From Betaproteobacteria bacterium (GTDB lineage: Bacteria > Pseudomonadota > Gammaproteobacteria > Burkholderiales > Burkholderiaceae), in NCBI GenBank assembly GCA_009921765.1, contig RFXC01000120.1:1-13081 (forward strand): a stretch of DNA of 13,081 nt. The letters run 5' to 3'. The translations under genes and the position numbers were made by a program. Of this stretch, positions 1-6,720 are shown piece by piece (the stretch's first letter is position 1; each line of letters opens with the position of its first letter). Below the pieces are notes generated by a model, which had not been told where the DNA came from, did no database searches, and was given only the letters and a program-made list of their open reading frames with translations.

Positions 1-757
1 CCTGCACGGCCGCCCCGGCCTCTGCGGGCGGCTTGAAACCCAGCTTGTTCGCCAGTTCGCCCACCGCATCACGACCGTCATGCAGCACCGACATGGCCTT
101 GCGAAGGCTCAACCACTCCTCATCGGTCAGGTCGCGGGCAACCGACCAGAGTTCTTCGAGCGGGGGCTTGGGCATACCGGGCTCGGCTGGATCAGGTCGT
201 CCAGGCAACCCGACGGAATCCGTGTCATCCGAAGGGTCTTCGTCGTCAGGCTTTCCCAGGACGGGACCCGCCGAGAGATCGTCATCGTCAGACTCTTCGC
301 GATCGGGTTCTTCCGGGCGCTCAGGCTTCGGCGGCGGCACGGCCGGGTCCGGCAATGCAGTCACGGGTTGACCTGGCTTGCCCGCGGAACCACCAAGAAA
401 CGGAGCAAGCCATTCGGGGTTGACACGCAACGCAGGCGCCCAGGTCGCGGACGGCGCCTGCCATCCGGTCGTCGGGGCGATGAACACCCGTCCGGTCGCC
501 GAATCCAGCCAGCCGACGATCGACTGACCGGTCATCATCTCTGCGGGGGGAGGCTTGAAATCCAGACTGACGGCAAGCGCCTTGAGTGCATCGCCACCGC
601 GCGCAAAAGACCGCAGCGCCAGATCAAGGCTGCCCGGGTCTGGCTTGCCGCCGCTCAAAAATCCCAGCGCAGCGGAGATCAGACCTGGAGATGAGACCAC
701 AGAGGGGGCAGACAGGCCCCCCGGTGCGGGTGCTGCGGGGACGGTGGCGTGGCTCAC
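1..757 (-). CDS. Unrecognised acidic, proline-rich repeat protein (3' end beyond window)
   Basis: I do not recognise this protein. The frame is open for 252 codons from a GTG at 757 to the left edge, so the C-terminus is missing. The GTG is chosen because AAGGA lies 10 bases upstream; another in-frame GTG at 820 has no good ribosome site, and a stop at 836-838 limits extension. No signal peptide or membrane segment is visible. Residues 43-73 are a predicted helical stretch ending in FKPPPAE, and residues 217-246 repeat it, ending in FKPPAE. Between them lie a small Trp- and Gly-containing region (about 75-125) and a disordered linker (about 135-200) rich in Pro, Asp and Glu, including a run of four Asp at 157-160. 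The reading frame is supported by GC-rich third positions and the amino-acid repeat. It lies downstream of the aldolase gene on the same strand, 132 bases away. A multi-repeat surface or scaffold protein is possible, but the function is unknown. Confidence 0.72.
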   Translation of the reverse strand, partial: MSHATVPAAPAPGGLSAPSVVSSPGLISAALGFLSGGKPDPGSLDLALRSFARGGDALKALAVSLDFKPPPAEMMTGQSIVGWLDSATGRVFIAPTTGWQAPSATWAPALRVNPEWLAPFLGGSAGKPGQPVTALPDPAVPPPKPERPEEPDREESDDDDLSAGPVLGKPDDEDPSDDTDSVGLPGRPDPAEPGMPKPPLEELWSVARDLTDEEWLSLRKAMSVLHDGRDAVGELANKLGFKPPAEAGAAVQ

Positions 758-810
758 GATGTCGGAGTCCTTGTTGTTCGTGAAATGGACATTCACGGCG
801 ATCTGATGGG

Positions 811-839
811 ATTTTTTCACATTCCGTGCGCCAACTCAA
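811..839 (-). promoter_or_regulatory. Weak candidate promoter for the repeat protein
   Basis: Read on the minus strand, TTGAGT (834-839) and AAAAAT (811-816) are 17 bases apart, each matching the sigma70 consensus at 4 of 6 positions. If real, transcription would begin near 804 and the GTG at 757 would be the natural start. The run of six A is the only AT-rich patch in this 132-base gap. No terminator hairpin is evident here, so read-through from the aldolase gene is an equal possibility. Confidence 0.22.
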
Positions 840-889
840 GCGAAGGCCCGGCGCGGGGACTGGGAGCACCCGATTTGACCTTCGTCAGG

Positions 890-1663
890 TCAGCGATAGC
901 CAGGCAGCTCCCTGTCCAGCACCCGCATCATTGCTTCAAAGAACAGCCGATCCCGGTCGGCTCCCGAGTGCGTTTCCAGGTCGGCCGGGGCCAGGACCTT
1001 GGCAACGATCGCCGGGTCGATTTCCTGCAGTTCGCGGCCTGTTGCCATCGCGAGCATCTGAGTGCGACAGGCCCGCTCGAGCTTGTAGAGCCGACGGTAC
1101 GCCTGGGCGACGGTCTTGCCGGTGGTGATCACGCCATGATTCTTCATGAACACAATCGGCTTGTCGCCTGCGATTCGCGCCAGCCGTTCCCCTTCCGAGG
1201 GCAGGTCGGCGGTGCCGTCGTAGTGATCGTCATAGGCGATGTCGCGGGCCATGAAGACAGCCGTCTGGGTGGCATTCAACAACCGGTTGTCTTTCAGCAT
1301 GTTGAGCGCAACTGCCCAGGGCTGATGCGTGTGCAGTACCACCTCGGCCCCGGTGAGCCGGTGAAACGGTGCATGAATACACCATGCCGACAGCTCAACC
1401 TTGCCTTCGCCCTCGAGCGTCTGCCCGGATTCGTCGAACATCACCAGATCGTCGGCCCGCGCTTCTGACCAGTGATACCCGAACGGCAGAATGAGATAGC
1501 GCCCGGGCTGGCCAGGGACGCGCGCGGTGAAATGGTTGTCTATGCCCTCGTCGAGTTCGTGCAGCACCGCCATCCGCATCGCAGCGGCAAGCTGCACCTT
1601 CAATTCGCGAAGCGCCGCCTGATCGCGATTCGAGGCGGCGACTGGCAGTCGTGTGACGCTCAT
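890..1663 (-). CDS. Class II aldolase/adducin family protein
   Basis: A 257-residue protein of the class II aldolase/adducin fold. Members are cytosolic, usually zinc-dependent, and act on hydroxy-aldehyde or ketose-phosphate substrates. Visible zinc-ligand candidates are the HTH pair H111 and H113 (in VLHTHQP) and H176 (in KNHGV). These match the two-His plus one-His pattern of the family. The position of the family's catalytic glutamate is not exact here (E90 is nearby but shifted). The ATG at 1663 is preferred to the ATG at 1696 because AGGAG sits 7 bases before it. The gene begins 59 bases after the leuA stop on the same strand and could be co-transcribed with it, although a role in leucine synthesis is not known for the family. 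The substrate cannot be told from sequence. Many such proteins in Burkholderiales are annotated only at family level. Confidence 0.93.
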   Translation of the reverse strand: MSVTRLPVAASNRDQAALRELKVQLAAAMRMAVLHELDEGIDNHFTARVPGQPGRYLILPFGYHWSEARADDLVMFDESGQTLEGEGKVELSAWCIHAPFHRLTGAEVVLHTHQPWAVALNMLKDNRLLNATQTAVFMARDIAYDDHYDGTADLPSEGERLARIAGDKPIVFMKNHGVITTGKTVAQAYRRLYKLERACRTQMLAMATGRELQEIDPAIVAKVLAPADLETHSGADRDRLFFEAMMRVLDRELPGYR

Positions 1664-1722
1664 TGCGGTTCTCCTAAAGGATTCAGGCTCGAACAACTCG
1701 GGCAGAGGCTAAGGGCGCTTTC

Positions 1723-3267
1723 TCAGACACCCAACTGGGGGTTGACCCGCTCCACGTCGCTGTGCAGCTTGTTCAGCGCGTTGAGGTAGGCCTTGGCTGA
1801 TGCAACGATGATATCGGGGTCGGCCCCCACGCCGTTCACAATCCGTCCACCGCGCGAGAGCCTGACGGTGACCTCCCCCTGCGATTCGGTACCGGTGGTG
1901 ATCGCATTGACCGAATAGAGGAGGAGCTCCGCTCCGGAGTCCACCTGAGATTCAATGGCCTTCAGCGTCGCATCGACTGGACCATTGCCGTCGGCGCGGC
2001 TGCGCGCCTCGCGACCAGCCACCGACAGGGTGATCTCGGCATGCGGCCGCTCGCCGGTTTCCGAGCCCTGAGCAAGCGACACCAGCTTGTAGTGTTCGCT
2101 CTCGGGCGCGACCGATTCATCGGAGAACAGCGCCTGAATGTCCTCATCAAAAATATCGGACTTGCGGTCAGCCAGGTCCTTGAAACGCGAGAACGCGGCG
2201 TTCAGCTCGGTTTCGGAATCCACCGGAATGCCAAGCTCAAGCACGCGCTGCTTGAACGCATTGCGGCCAGAGAGCTTGCCCAGGACGATCCGGTTGGTGG
2301 CCCAGCCCACGTCTTCGGCCCGCATGATCTCGTAGGTGTCGCGGTGCTTGAGCACACCGTCCTGATGAATCCCCGAGGCGTGCGCAAACGCATTGGCCCC
2401 CACCACCGCCTTGTTGGGCTGCACCGGAAAACCGGTGATGCCCGAGACCAGTTTGGATGCCGGCACGATCTGGGATGCATCGATCCCGACATCAAGGCCG
2501 AAGTAATCGCGCCGGGTCTTGACCGCCATCACAATTTCTTCAAGCGATGTGTTGCCCGCACGCTCGCCCAACCCGTTCACCGTGCACTCGATCTGACGCG
2601 CGCCGCCAATGGTGACGCCAGCGAGCGAGTTGGCGACCGCCATGCCGAGGTCGTTGTGGCAGTGCACAGACCAGACCGCTTTGTCGGAGTTTGGAATGCG
2701 CTCGCGCAGGTTTCGAACCAGCTGACCGAAGAGCTCGGGCACCGAATAGCCCACCGTGTCGGCGATGTTGATGGTGGTGGCACCCTCACGGATCACGTCT
2801 TCAATCACCCGGCACAAAAAATCAGTATCCGAGCGACTGCCATCTTCCGGAGAAAACTCCACGTTGTCGGTGAACTTGCGCGCGAAGCGCACAGCAAGCC
2901 GCGCCTGTTCGTGCACCTGCTCGGGCGTCATACGGAGTTTCTTCTCCATATGCAGCGCAGAGGTGGCAATAAAGGTGTGAATGCGCGCGGATTTCGCACC
3001 TGCCAGGGCCTCTGCCGCCCGCGATATGTCTCGATCGTTGGCGCGAGAGAGCGAGCAGACGGTGGAGTCGCGTATGGTGTTGGCAATGGCCTTGACCGCT
3101 TCGAAATCGCCGTTGGAGGAGGCTGCAAATCCAGCCTCGATCACATCCACCCGAAGCTTCTCAAGCTGGCGGGCAATGCGCAGCTTTTCCTCTTTGGTCA
3201 TGGATGCGCCGGGGCTCTGCTCGCCATCGCGCAGGGTGGTATCGAAGATGATCAGTTTGTCGGCCAT
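1723..3267 (-). CDS. leuA: 2-isopropylmalate synthase
   Basis: Full-length LeuA (514 residues; the family is usually about 510-560). It condenses acetyl-CoA with 2-oxoisovalerate to 2-isopropylmalate, the committed step of leucine synthesis, in the cytosol. The N-terminal TIM-barrel has the signature [10 protein letters not shown] at residues 11-20, with R13, D14 and E16. The metal-binding HCHND is at 202-206 and NGLGERAGN at 231-239. KLSGRNAF (331-338) marks the linker region. From about residue 392 to the end is the LeuA allosteric/dimer domain, the site of leucine feedback in this family. The ATG at 3267 has AGGAG at 3276-3280, 8 bases upstream. A leader ORF ends 70 bases before the start, and a promoter lies ahead of that, so control by leucine at the leader is likely (inference). 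The aldolase gene follows after 59 bases. Homocitrate and citramalate synthases are relatives, but the length and C-terminal domain favour LeuA. Confidence 0.97.
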   Translation of the reverse strand: MADKLIIFDTTLRDGEQSPGASMTKEEKLRIARQLEKLRVDVIEAGFAASSNGDFEAVKAIANTIRDSTVCSLSRANDRDISRAAEALAGAKSARIHTFIATSALHMEKKLRMTPEQVHEQARLAVRFARKFTDNVEFSPEDGSRSDTDFLCRVIEDVIREGATTINIADTVGYSVPELFGQLVRNLRERIPNSDKAVWSVHCHNDLGMAVANSLAGVTIGGARQIECTVNGLGERAGNTSLEEIVMAVKTRRDYFGLDVGIDASQIVPASKLVSGITGFPVQPNKAVVGANAFAHASGIHQDGVLKHRDTYEIMRAEDVGWATNRIVLGKLSGRNAFKQRVLELGIPVDSETELNAAFSRFKDLADRKSDIFDEDIQALFSDESVAPESEHYKLVSLAQGSETGERPHAEITLSVAGREARSRADGNGPVDATLKAIESQVDSGAELLLYSVNAITTGTESQGEVTVRLSRGGRIVNGVGADPDIIVASAKAYLNALNKLHSDVERVNPQLGV

Positions 3268-3284
3268 TTCGGATGCTCCTGGGT

Positions 3285-3355
3285 CTGCCCCCGCTGGTTT
3301 GGGAGGCCTGCACTTCAGATTGTGGGGGAAGGGGTGTTTAGCGCGCGGGGCGCAG
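3285..3355 (-). promoter_or_regulatory. Candidate leuA leader RNA pairing near the ribosome site
   Basis: On the minus strand, CTGCGCCCCGC (3345-3355), which overlaps leader codons 33-36, can pair with GCGGGGGCAG (3285-3294). All ten bases of the second arm pair with a single bulged G in the first. The second arm ends 4 bases before the leuA AGGAG (3276-3280). The loop would be about 50 bases. No U-run follows, so this is not a classic intrinsic terminator; any effect would more likely be on translation. A ribosome stalled at leader leucine codons 31-33 would cover the first arm and leave the leuA start region open. This is seen as base complementarity only; function is inferred. Confidence 0.4.
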
Positions 3356-3451
3356 TAGCAGCCGCACGCCGGGGAGGCGTAGCGCTGCCAGGCGACGGAC
3401 GCGGCGGGCGTGGTCGCGGGCGGACACGGCAGTGGAGTGTTCGCTGGGCAT
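3338..3451 (-). CDS. Probable leucine leader peptide upstream of leuA
   Basis: A 37-codon ORF from ATG at 3451 to TAA at 3338-3340, ending 70 bases before leuA on the same strand. Six of the thirteen residues 21-33 are leucine ([13 protein letters not shown]). Leucines 24 and 32 use CTA, a codon that is rare in such GC-rich genes; this matches the logic of leader peptides that sense charged leucyl-tRNA, such as enterobacterial leuL. The basic first half (RDHARRVRR) has no obvious role. No good ribosome binding site precedes the ATG, and the predicted -10 box ends only 7 bases upstream, so the ORF would be leaderless or nearly so. It may be translated from the very 5' end of the leuA transcript. 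The alternative is a chance ORF in GC-rich DNA; the leucine run, codon choice and position argue against that. Confidence 0.55.
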   Translation of the reverse strand: MPSEHSTAVSARDHARRVRRLAALRLPGVRLLLRPAR

Positions 3452-3458
3452 GCCCTGG

Positions 3459-3488
3459 ACTATACGGGCAACCCGGCGCCGGTTGCAA
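3459..3488 (-). promoter_or_regulatory. Predicted sigma70-type promoter of leuA
   Basis: Read on the minus strand, TTGCAA (3483-3488; 4 of 6 consensus) and TATAGT (3459-3464; 5 of 6) are separated by 18 bases. This is the best promoter-like element in the window. The -10 box ends 7 bases before the leader ATG, so the start of transcription should fall at or within a base or two of that ATG. Confidence 0.6.
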
Positions 3489-3640
3489 GCGGAACCCGAT
3501 GGGGGCGCGGTCGTCGTTGCACCGGGCCCGCACGGCTGAGCCCGTGTTCAGGGGTAAGCTTGCGCATTGACAAAGTAGCCGCCTGCGCACACGGACGAAT
3601 GCGCGACCGGAAGAACCTTTCAAATGCGGGAACCCTGACC

Positions 3641-3964
3641 ATGAAGCTCGCAACCGCTCAGTGCTTTCAGACGAACTTCGAAGGGGCGATGGTCGAGCGA
3701 ATTCATCAGGCGCACAGCGATGGCACCGGCGCCGTGATCATCAACGCCGGCGCCTGGACGCACTACAGCTACGGCATTCGCGATGCACTCGCAATACTCA
3801 ACTGCCCGATCGTCGAGGTGCACATGTCCAACGTTCACGCGCGCGAGGAATTCCGCCATACCTCGGTGTTCTCGCCGATCGTGCGCGGCCAGATATGCGG
3901 CTTCGGCATCGACAGCTACCTGCTGGGGGTACGCGCAGCCGTGTCTGCGCTCAAGGCAGGTTAG
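3641..3964 (+). CDS. Type II 3-dehydroquinate dehydratase-like protein, N-terminally truncated
   Basis: A 107-residue protein matching the C-terminal two thirds of type II dehydroquinases (about 145 residues), which interconvert 3-dehydroquinate and 3-dehydroshikimate. Seen: FQTNFEG (9-15), [11 protein letters not shown] (33-43), the catalytic-histidine region [12 protein letters not shown] (58-69) followed by FRHTS (71-75), and GQICGFG (83-89). Missing: the family's N-terminal NGPNLNLLG segment and the lid carrying the catalytic Arg and Tyr. No upstream frame between 3420 and 3640 encodes them. The ATG at 3641 lacks a clear Shine-Dalgarno; an in-frame ATG at 3599 would add 14 unrelated-looking residues. 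The core motifs are intact, so the loss may be recent or the short form may have a non-catalytic role. The gene is 20 bases ahead of the enolase-superfamily gene and probably shares its transcript. It is either a truncated pseudogene or a short paralog; it is unlikely to be the cell's only AroQ. Confidence 0.75.
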   Translation: MKLATAQCFQTNFEGAMVERIHQAHSDGTGAVIINAGAWTHYSYGIRDALAILNCPIVEVHMSNVHAREEFRHTSVFSPIVRGQICGFGIDSYLLGVRAAVSALKAG

Positions 3965-3984
3965 TCTGGCGCGAGGGCGGGATC

Positions 3985-5145
3985 ATGACGAGTCGGGATC
4001 GCTCCCAGCGCAGCATCCTGCGCTGCCATCAGGTCAGGGTGAGCGAGCGCACCGTCTGGACCTTTGTCGAAATCAACGATGGCGATTTCAGCGGGCTGGG
4101 GGAAGCCACGCTGGAAGGGCGGAGCGATGAGGTCGAACGCGCCGCGCGAAGCCTTGGAGAGGCGCTTTTCGAGCCAGGATCGCGCCCGTCGGAAAGCCAT
4201 CTCGAACGCCTCGCCCAATGGCTGCTGGCCGATCGCTGTGCGCACAGTCTCGTCAACGCCACAGCGCTGAGCGCAATCGAGCAGGCGCTGCACGATCTGC
4301 TCGCCAGGCGGGCGGGGTTGGCCCTGCATGCCCGCCTCGGGCAGGCACAGCGCAGCCGGATCCCGCTCTACGCGAACATCAACCGGGGTACCGTCCCGCG
4401 AACACCCGAGCGCTTCGCGGCCCGCGCGCTGCGCGCCGCGGGCCAGGGCTTCAACGCAATCAAGATGGCACCCTTTGACGGCGTGAGCCCGGAGGCCGAC
4501 GACGCACCCGCGCAGCGCGCGCTCGTCGACGCCGGCCTTGCCCGCATTGCAGCGGTACGTGCCGCACTCGATGCGCATTTCCCCGACTGCGATCTGATGG
4601 TCGATTGCCACTGGCGCTTCAATGCCGCCCAGGCCATGCAGATGACCGACGAACTCGCGCGACTGAAGGTCAGCTGGTACGAATGTCCGGTCGCTGAAAT
4701 CCCCGAACAATTCGCCACGTTGCGCCAGATTCGCTCACGGGCAAACGATCTTGGCATGCAACTGGCGGGCGCAGAAACAATGATCGGTGTGAACGGCTTT
4801 CTGCCCCTCCTGAAGGCTGGGCTCTATGACGTGGTCATGCCCGATGTCAAGCACGCGGGCGGGCTCACCGAGGTGCTGCGCATTGCCGAGACCGCCGCAG
4901 CCCATGGGGCGGCCTGCTCGCCGCACAACCCCACAGGCCCCATCTGCCACGCTCACAGCCTGCATGTTTCGGCTGTGTTCAATGATCTGCCCGCCCTCGA
5001 GGTGCAGTTCGAGGAGAGCGATCTTTTCTTTGCCCTTGCCGACCCGGATCTGCCGCGCTTCGAGGCGGGTATGAGCGCACTGCCGTCCGGGCCTGGTCTG
5101 GGCACCCGATGCCACATCGACCCCGTCGCGGCCCAGGAGGACTGA
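3985..5145 (+). CDS. Mandelate racemase/muconate lactonizing enzyme family protein (acid-sugar dehydratase-like)
   Basis: A 386-residue member of the enolase superfamily, which abstracts a proton next to a carboxylate using Mg2+. The N-terminal capping domain runs to about residue 125, followed by the barrel. Metal ligands are D207 (MVDCHW), E233 (YECP) and E264 (AGAET). K160 (AIKMAP) is in the position of the first barrel lysine, but residue 162 is Ala, so the KxK pair is incomplete. D287 and H314 are 27 residues apart, as are D270 and H297 of mandelate racemase, giving the Asp-His dyad of that subgroup. The dyad favours a racemase or sugar-acid dehydratase over a muconate cycloisomerase. 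The ATG at 3985 follows a purine-rich stretch (GAGGGCGGG). The Bug gene starts right after its TGA, and the upstream gene is 20 bases away. Substrate unknown; an organic acid delivered by the Bug system is inferred. Confidence 0.92.
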   Translation: MTSRDRSQRSILRCHQVRVSERTVWTFVEINDGDFSGLGEATLEGRSDEVERAARSLGEALFEPGSRPSESHLERLAQWLLADRCAHSLVNATALSAIEQALHDLLARRAGLALHARLGQAQRSRIPLYANINRGTVPRTPERFAARALRAAGQGFNAIKMAPFDGVSPEADDAPAQRALVDAGLARIAAVRAALDAHFPDCDLMVDCHWRFNAAQAMQMTDELARLKVSWYECPVAEIPEQFATLRQIRSRANDLGMQLAGAETMIGVNGFLPLLKAGLYDVVMPDVKHAGGLTEVLRIAETAAAHGAACSPHNPTGPICHAHSLHVSAVFNDLPALEVQFEESDLFFALADPDLPRFEAGMSALPSGPGLGTRCHIDPVAAQED

Positions 5146-6168
5146 ATGCCCGCTGCCACGCTGCTCACTCTGGAATCCCGCATTCGCACGCGTCGCGCGG
5201 CAGTCGCGGCCATTGCGGCCGGTGCGCTCGCCACATTCATTGCTGCGCTACCCGCCACCGTCAGCGCCCAGCCCTTCCCGACCCGTGCGGTCCGCATCAT
5301 CGTTCCAAGCCCGCCGGGCGATGGCTCCGACCTGACCGCGCGTGCGCTCGCGCAGCGGCTGTCCGACAGCTGGGGACACCCGGTGGTGGTGGAAAACCGG
5401 CCTGGCGCAGGCGGCCGTATCGGTACCGAGGCCGCGGTATCGGCCAACCCCGACGGTCACACCCTGCTCATGGGAAACGCCGGTTCGAACGGCATCAACG
5501 CCGCGATCTACAAGCTGCCCTACGACCTTGAGCGCGGATTCGATCCCGTCACCCTGGTCATGCGCGCCCCCAACGTGCTGGTTGTCAGCCCGCAACTGGG
5601 TGCGAATTCGGTCGTCGAACTGATCCGGCTGTTGAAAGCCCAACCCGGAAAATTTGCTTACGGCTCTGGCGGCGTGGGCAGTTCGGCCCATCTGTCGGCC
5701 GAACTCTTCAAGCTGATGGCGGGCGTCGATCTGCTGCACGTGCCCTACAAGGGCGCGGTCGGCGCACTCAACGCAGTCATCTCGGGCGAGGTCGCGCTCT
5801 TTCTTGGCAACCTTCCACCGGCCATCGGTCATATTCGTAACGGCCGGGTTCGGGCCCTGGGTGTGACCACGCTCACCCGCTCCCCGCTGTTGCCGGACGC
5901 GCCCACGCTTGACGAGGCAGGACTGAAGGGCTTCGAAACCGTGGCCTGGTTCGGCCTCTTCGCACCCGCCGGAACACCCGCCACCACGATCGGTATGGTT
6001 CAGCAGGCGGTCGCGCGTACGCTCGCCGACACCGAGGTTCGCAAGTTGATCGACACCCTTGGCGGCGAACCCGTTGGCGGCAGCGCCGCCGACTTCCGGG
6101 CGCTGGTGAGCGCCGACATCGCCAAGTGGCGTCGGGTCGTGGCCTCAGCCGATATCCGGGCCGAGTAA
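5146..6168 (+). CDS. Tripartite tricarboxylate transporter (Bug family) substrate-binding protein
   Basis: A 340-residue periplasmic receptor of the Bug/TctC family, which captures carboxylates, often aromatic or dicarboxylic, for TctAB-type membrane permeases. A signal peptide covers residues 1-41: a basic segment (RIRTRR), an Ala-rich hydrophobic core and a likely cut after VSA before QPFP. Family marks are VPSPPGDGSD (53-62), ENRPGAGG (83-90), GSGGVGSSAHL (173-183) and HVPYKG (198-203). The ATG directly abuts the TGA of the preceding gene, and its ribosome site AGGAGG lies inside that gene's last codons, so translation is probably coupled. No TctA or TctB permease gene is in the window, so this receptor would have to work with permeases encoded elsewhere, as is common for the expanded Bug family in Burkholderiales. 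The ligand is not predictable; the enolase-superfamily partner suggests a hydroxy acid. Confidence 0.96.
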   Translation: MPAATLLTLESRIRTRRAAVAAIAAGALATFIAALPATVSAQPFPTRAVRIIVPSPPGDGSDLTARALAQRLSDSWGHPVVVENRPGAGGRIGTEAAVSANPDGHTLLMGNAGSNGINAAIYKLPYDLERGFDPVTLVMRAPNVLVVSPQLGANSVVELIRLLKAQPGKFAYGSGGVGSSAHLSAELFKLMAGVDLLHVPYKGAVGALNAVISGEVALFLGNLPPAIGHIRNGRVRALGVTTLTRSPLLPDAPTLDEAGLKGFETVAWFGLFAPAGTPATTIGMVQQAVARTLADTEVRKLIDTLGGEPVGGSAADFRALVSADIAKWRRVVASADIRAE

Positions 6169-6172
6169 AGCG

Positions 6173-6592
6173 CTAGGGCTTGAGCGGGGCCTCGCAGGGT
6201 CCCTTGTCGCTGCGCCGCAGGCAGGTGCAGACCAGACTGAACTGCTTCACCTCTTCTTTGCGGAGCGGCCGGAGACCGCTGCGACGCAGCTGGTTGGCCG
6301 GCACCCACACCGCGGGCTCGAGGCCCCGGATCACACGACCACGGTCGCGAAGGTCGAGCTGCACGCTCGCACAATGCACCGGAGCGGCCAGCGGATTGCG
6401 AATCTCGAACACCATTCGTTCGGGTGCGCCGTCCACCCAGCCCGCGCGAATATCGAGTCGGCCAAATTCTGCGGACTGCAGCGGGTAACTTTTCAGATCG
6501 GGATCGATGCCGGTCAAGCTGAACCCGCTCGCTGCGTGGGCGACCAACCCAAGACCCATCACGCAAAATGCAGCGGACACAATGCTGCGCAC
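6173..6592 (-). CDS. Small predicted exported protein of unknown function
   Basis: A 139-residue protein that I do not recognise. The GTG at 6592 is chosen because it puts a clear signal peptide at the N-terminus: hydrophobic residues 4-18, then AHA before a likely cut near residue 20-21. Purine-rich GGGGGCGGG lies just upstream. The frame stays open further upstream to 6748, but that extension is low-complexity Arg/Ala/Pro and overlaps the Mo-subunit gene. The mature part has a pattern of short beta strands (for example RMVFEIRNPLAAPVHCASV, 59-77) like an Ig-like beta-sandwich, and four cysteines at 74, 122, 124 and 133, with CTC near the end, which suggests disulfides or metal binding. It starts 128 bases after the Mo-subunit stop on the same strand, and its own stop is only 4 bases from the convergent Bug gene. 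A link to the hydroxylase is not shown. Confidence 0.68.
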   Translation of the reverse strand: MRSIVSAAFCVMGLGLVAHAASGFSLTGIDPDLKSYPLQSAEFGRLDIRAGWVDGAPERMVFEIRNPLAAPVHCASVQLDLRDRGRVIRGLEPAVWVPANQLRRSGLRPLRKEEVKQFSLVCTCLRRSDKGPCEAPLKP

Positions 6593-6720
6593 GATCCCGC
6601 CCCCGCGCCGACGACCTGGCCCTCGCGCAGCGGCCAAAGCGGCCAGCGCGCCCCTCCGGTTCGCATGCACGACGACCGGCGCGGGCGGCGCGGTGCCTCG
6701 CCTCCCAGCCGGTGACGCGC

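Noticed and set aside
749..1468. Plus-strand frame of 239 codons opposite the aldolase gene
   Set aside because: No family features; the minus-strand protein has the zinc-ligand motifs and a good ribosome site.
1664..1696. Longer start (ATG at 1696) for the aldolase-family protein
   Set aside because: The added 11 residues include the ribosome site AGGAG of the ATG at 1663, and family similarity starts after that second Met.
2041..3570. Long plus-strand frame of about 509 codons opposite leuA
   Set aside because: It is the antisense shadow of leuA and its upstream region in GC-rich DNA; its protein has no recognisable family features, while the leuA frame is full-length and unmistakable.
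3567..3572. Perfect TTGACA as a -35 box for the plus-strand dehydroquinase-like gene
   Set aside because: No acceptable -10 hexamer lies 16-18 bases downstream (CACGGA at 17), so I do not call a promoter on this box alone.
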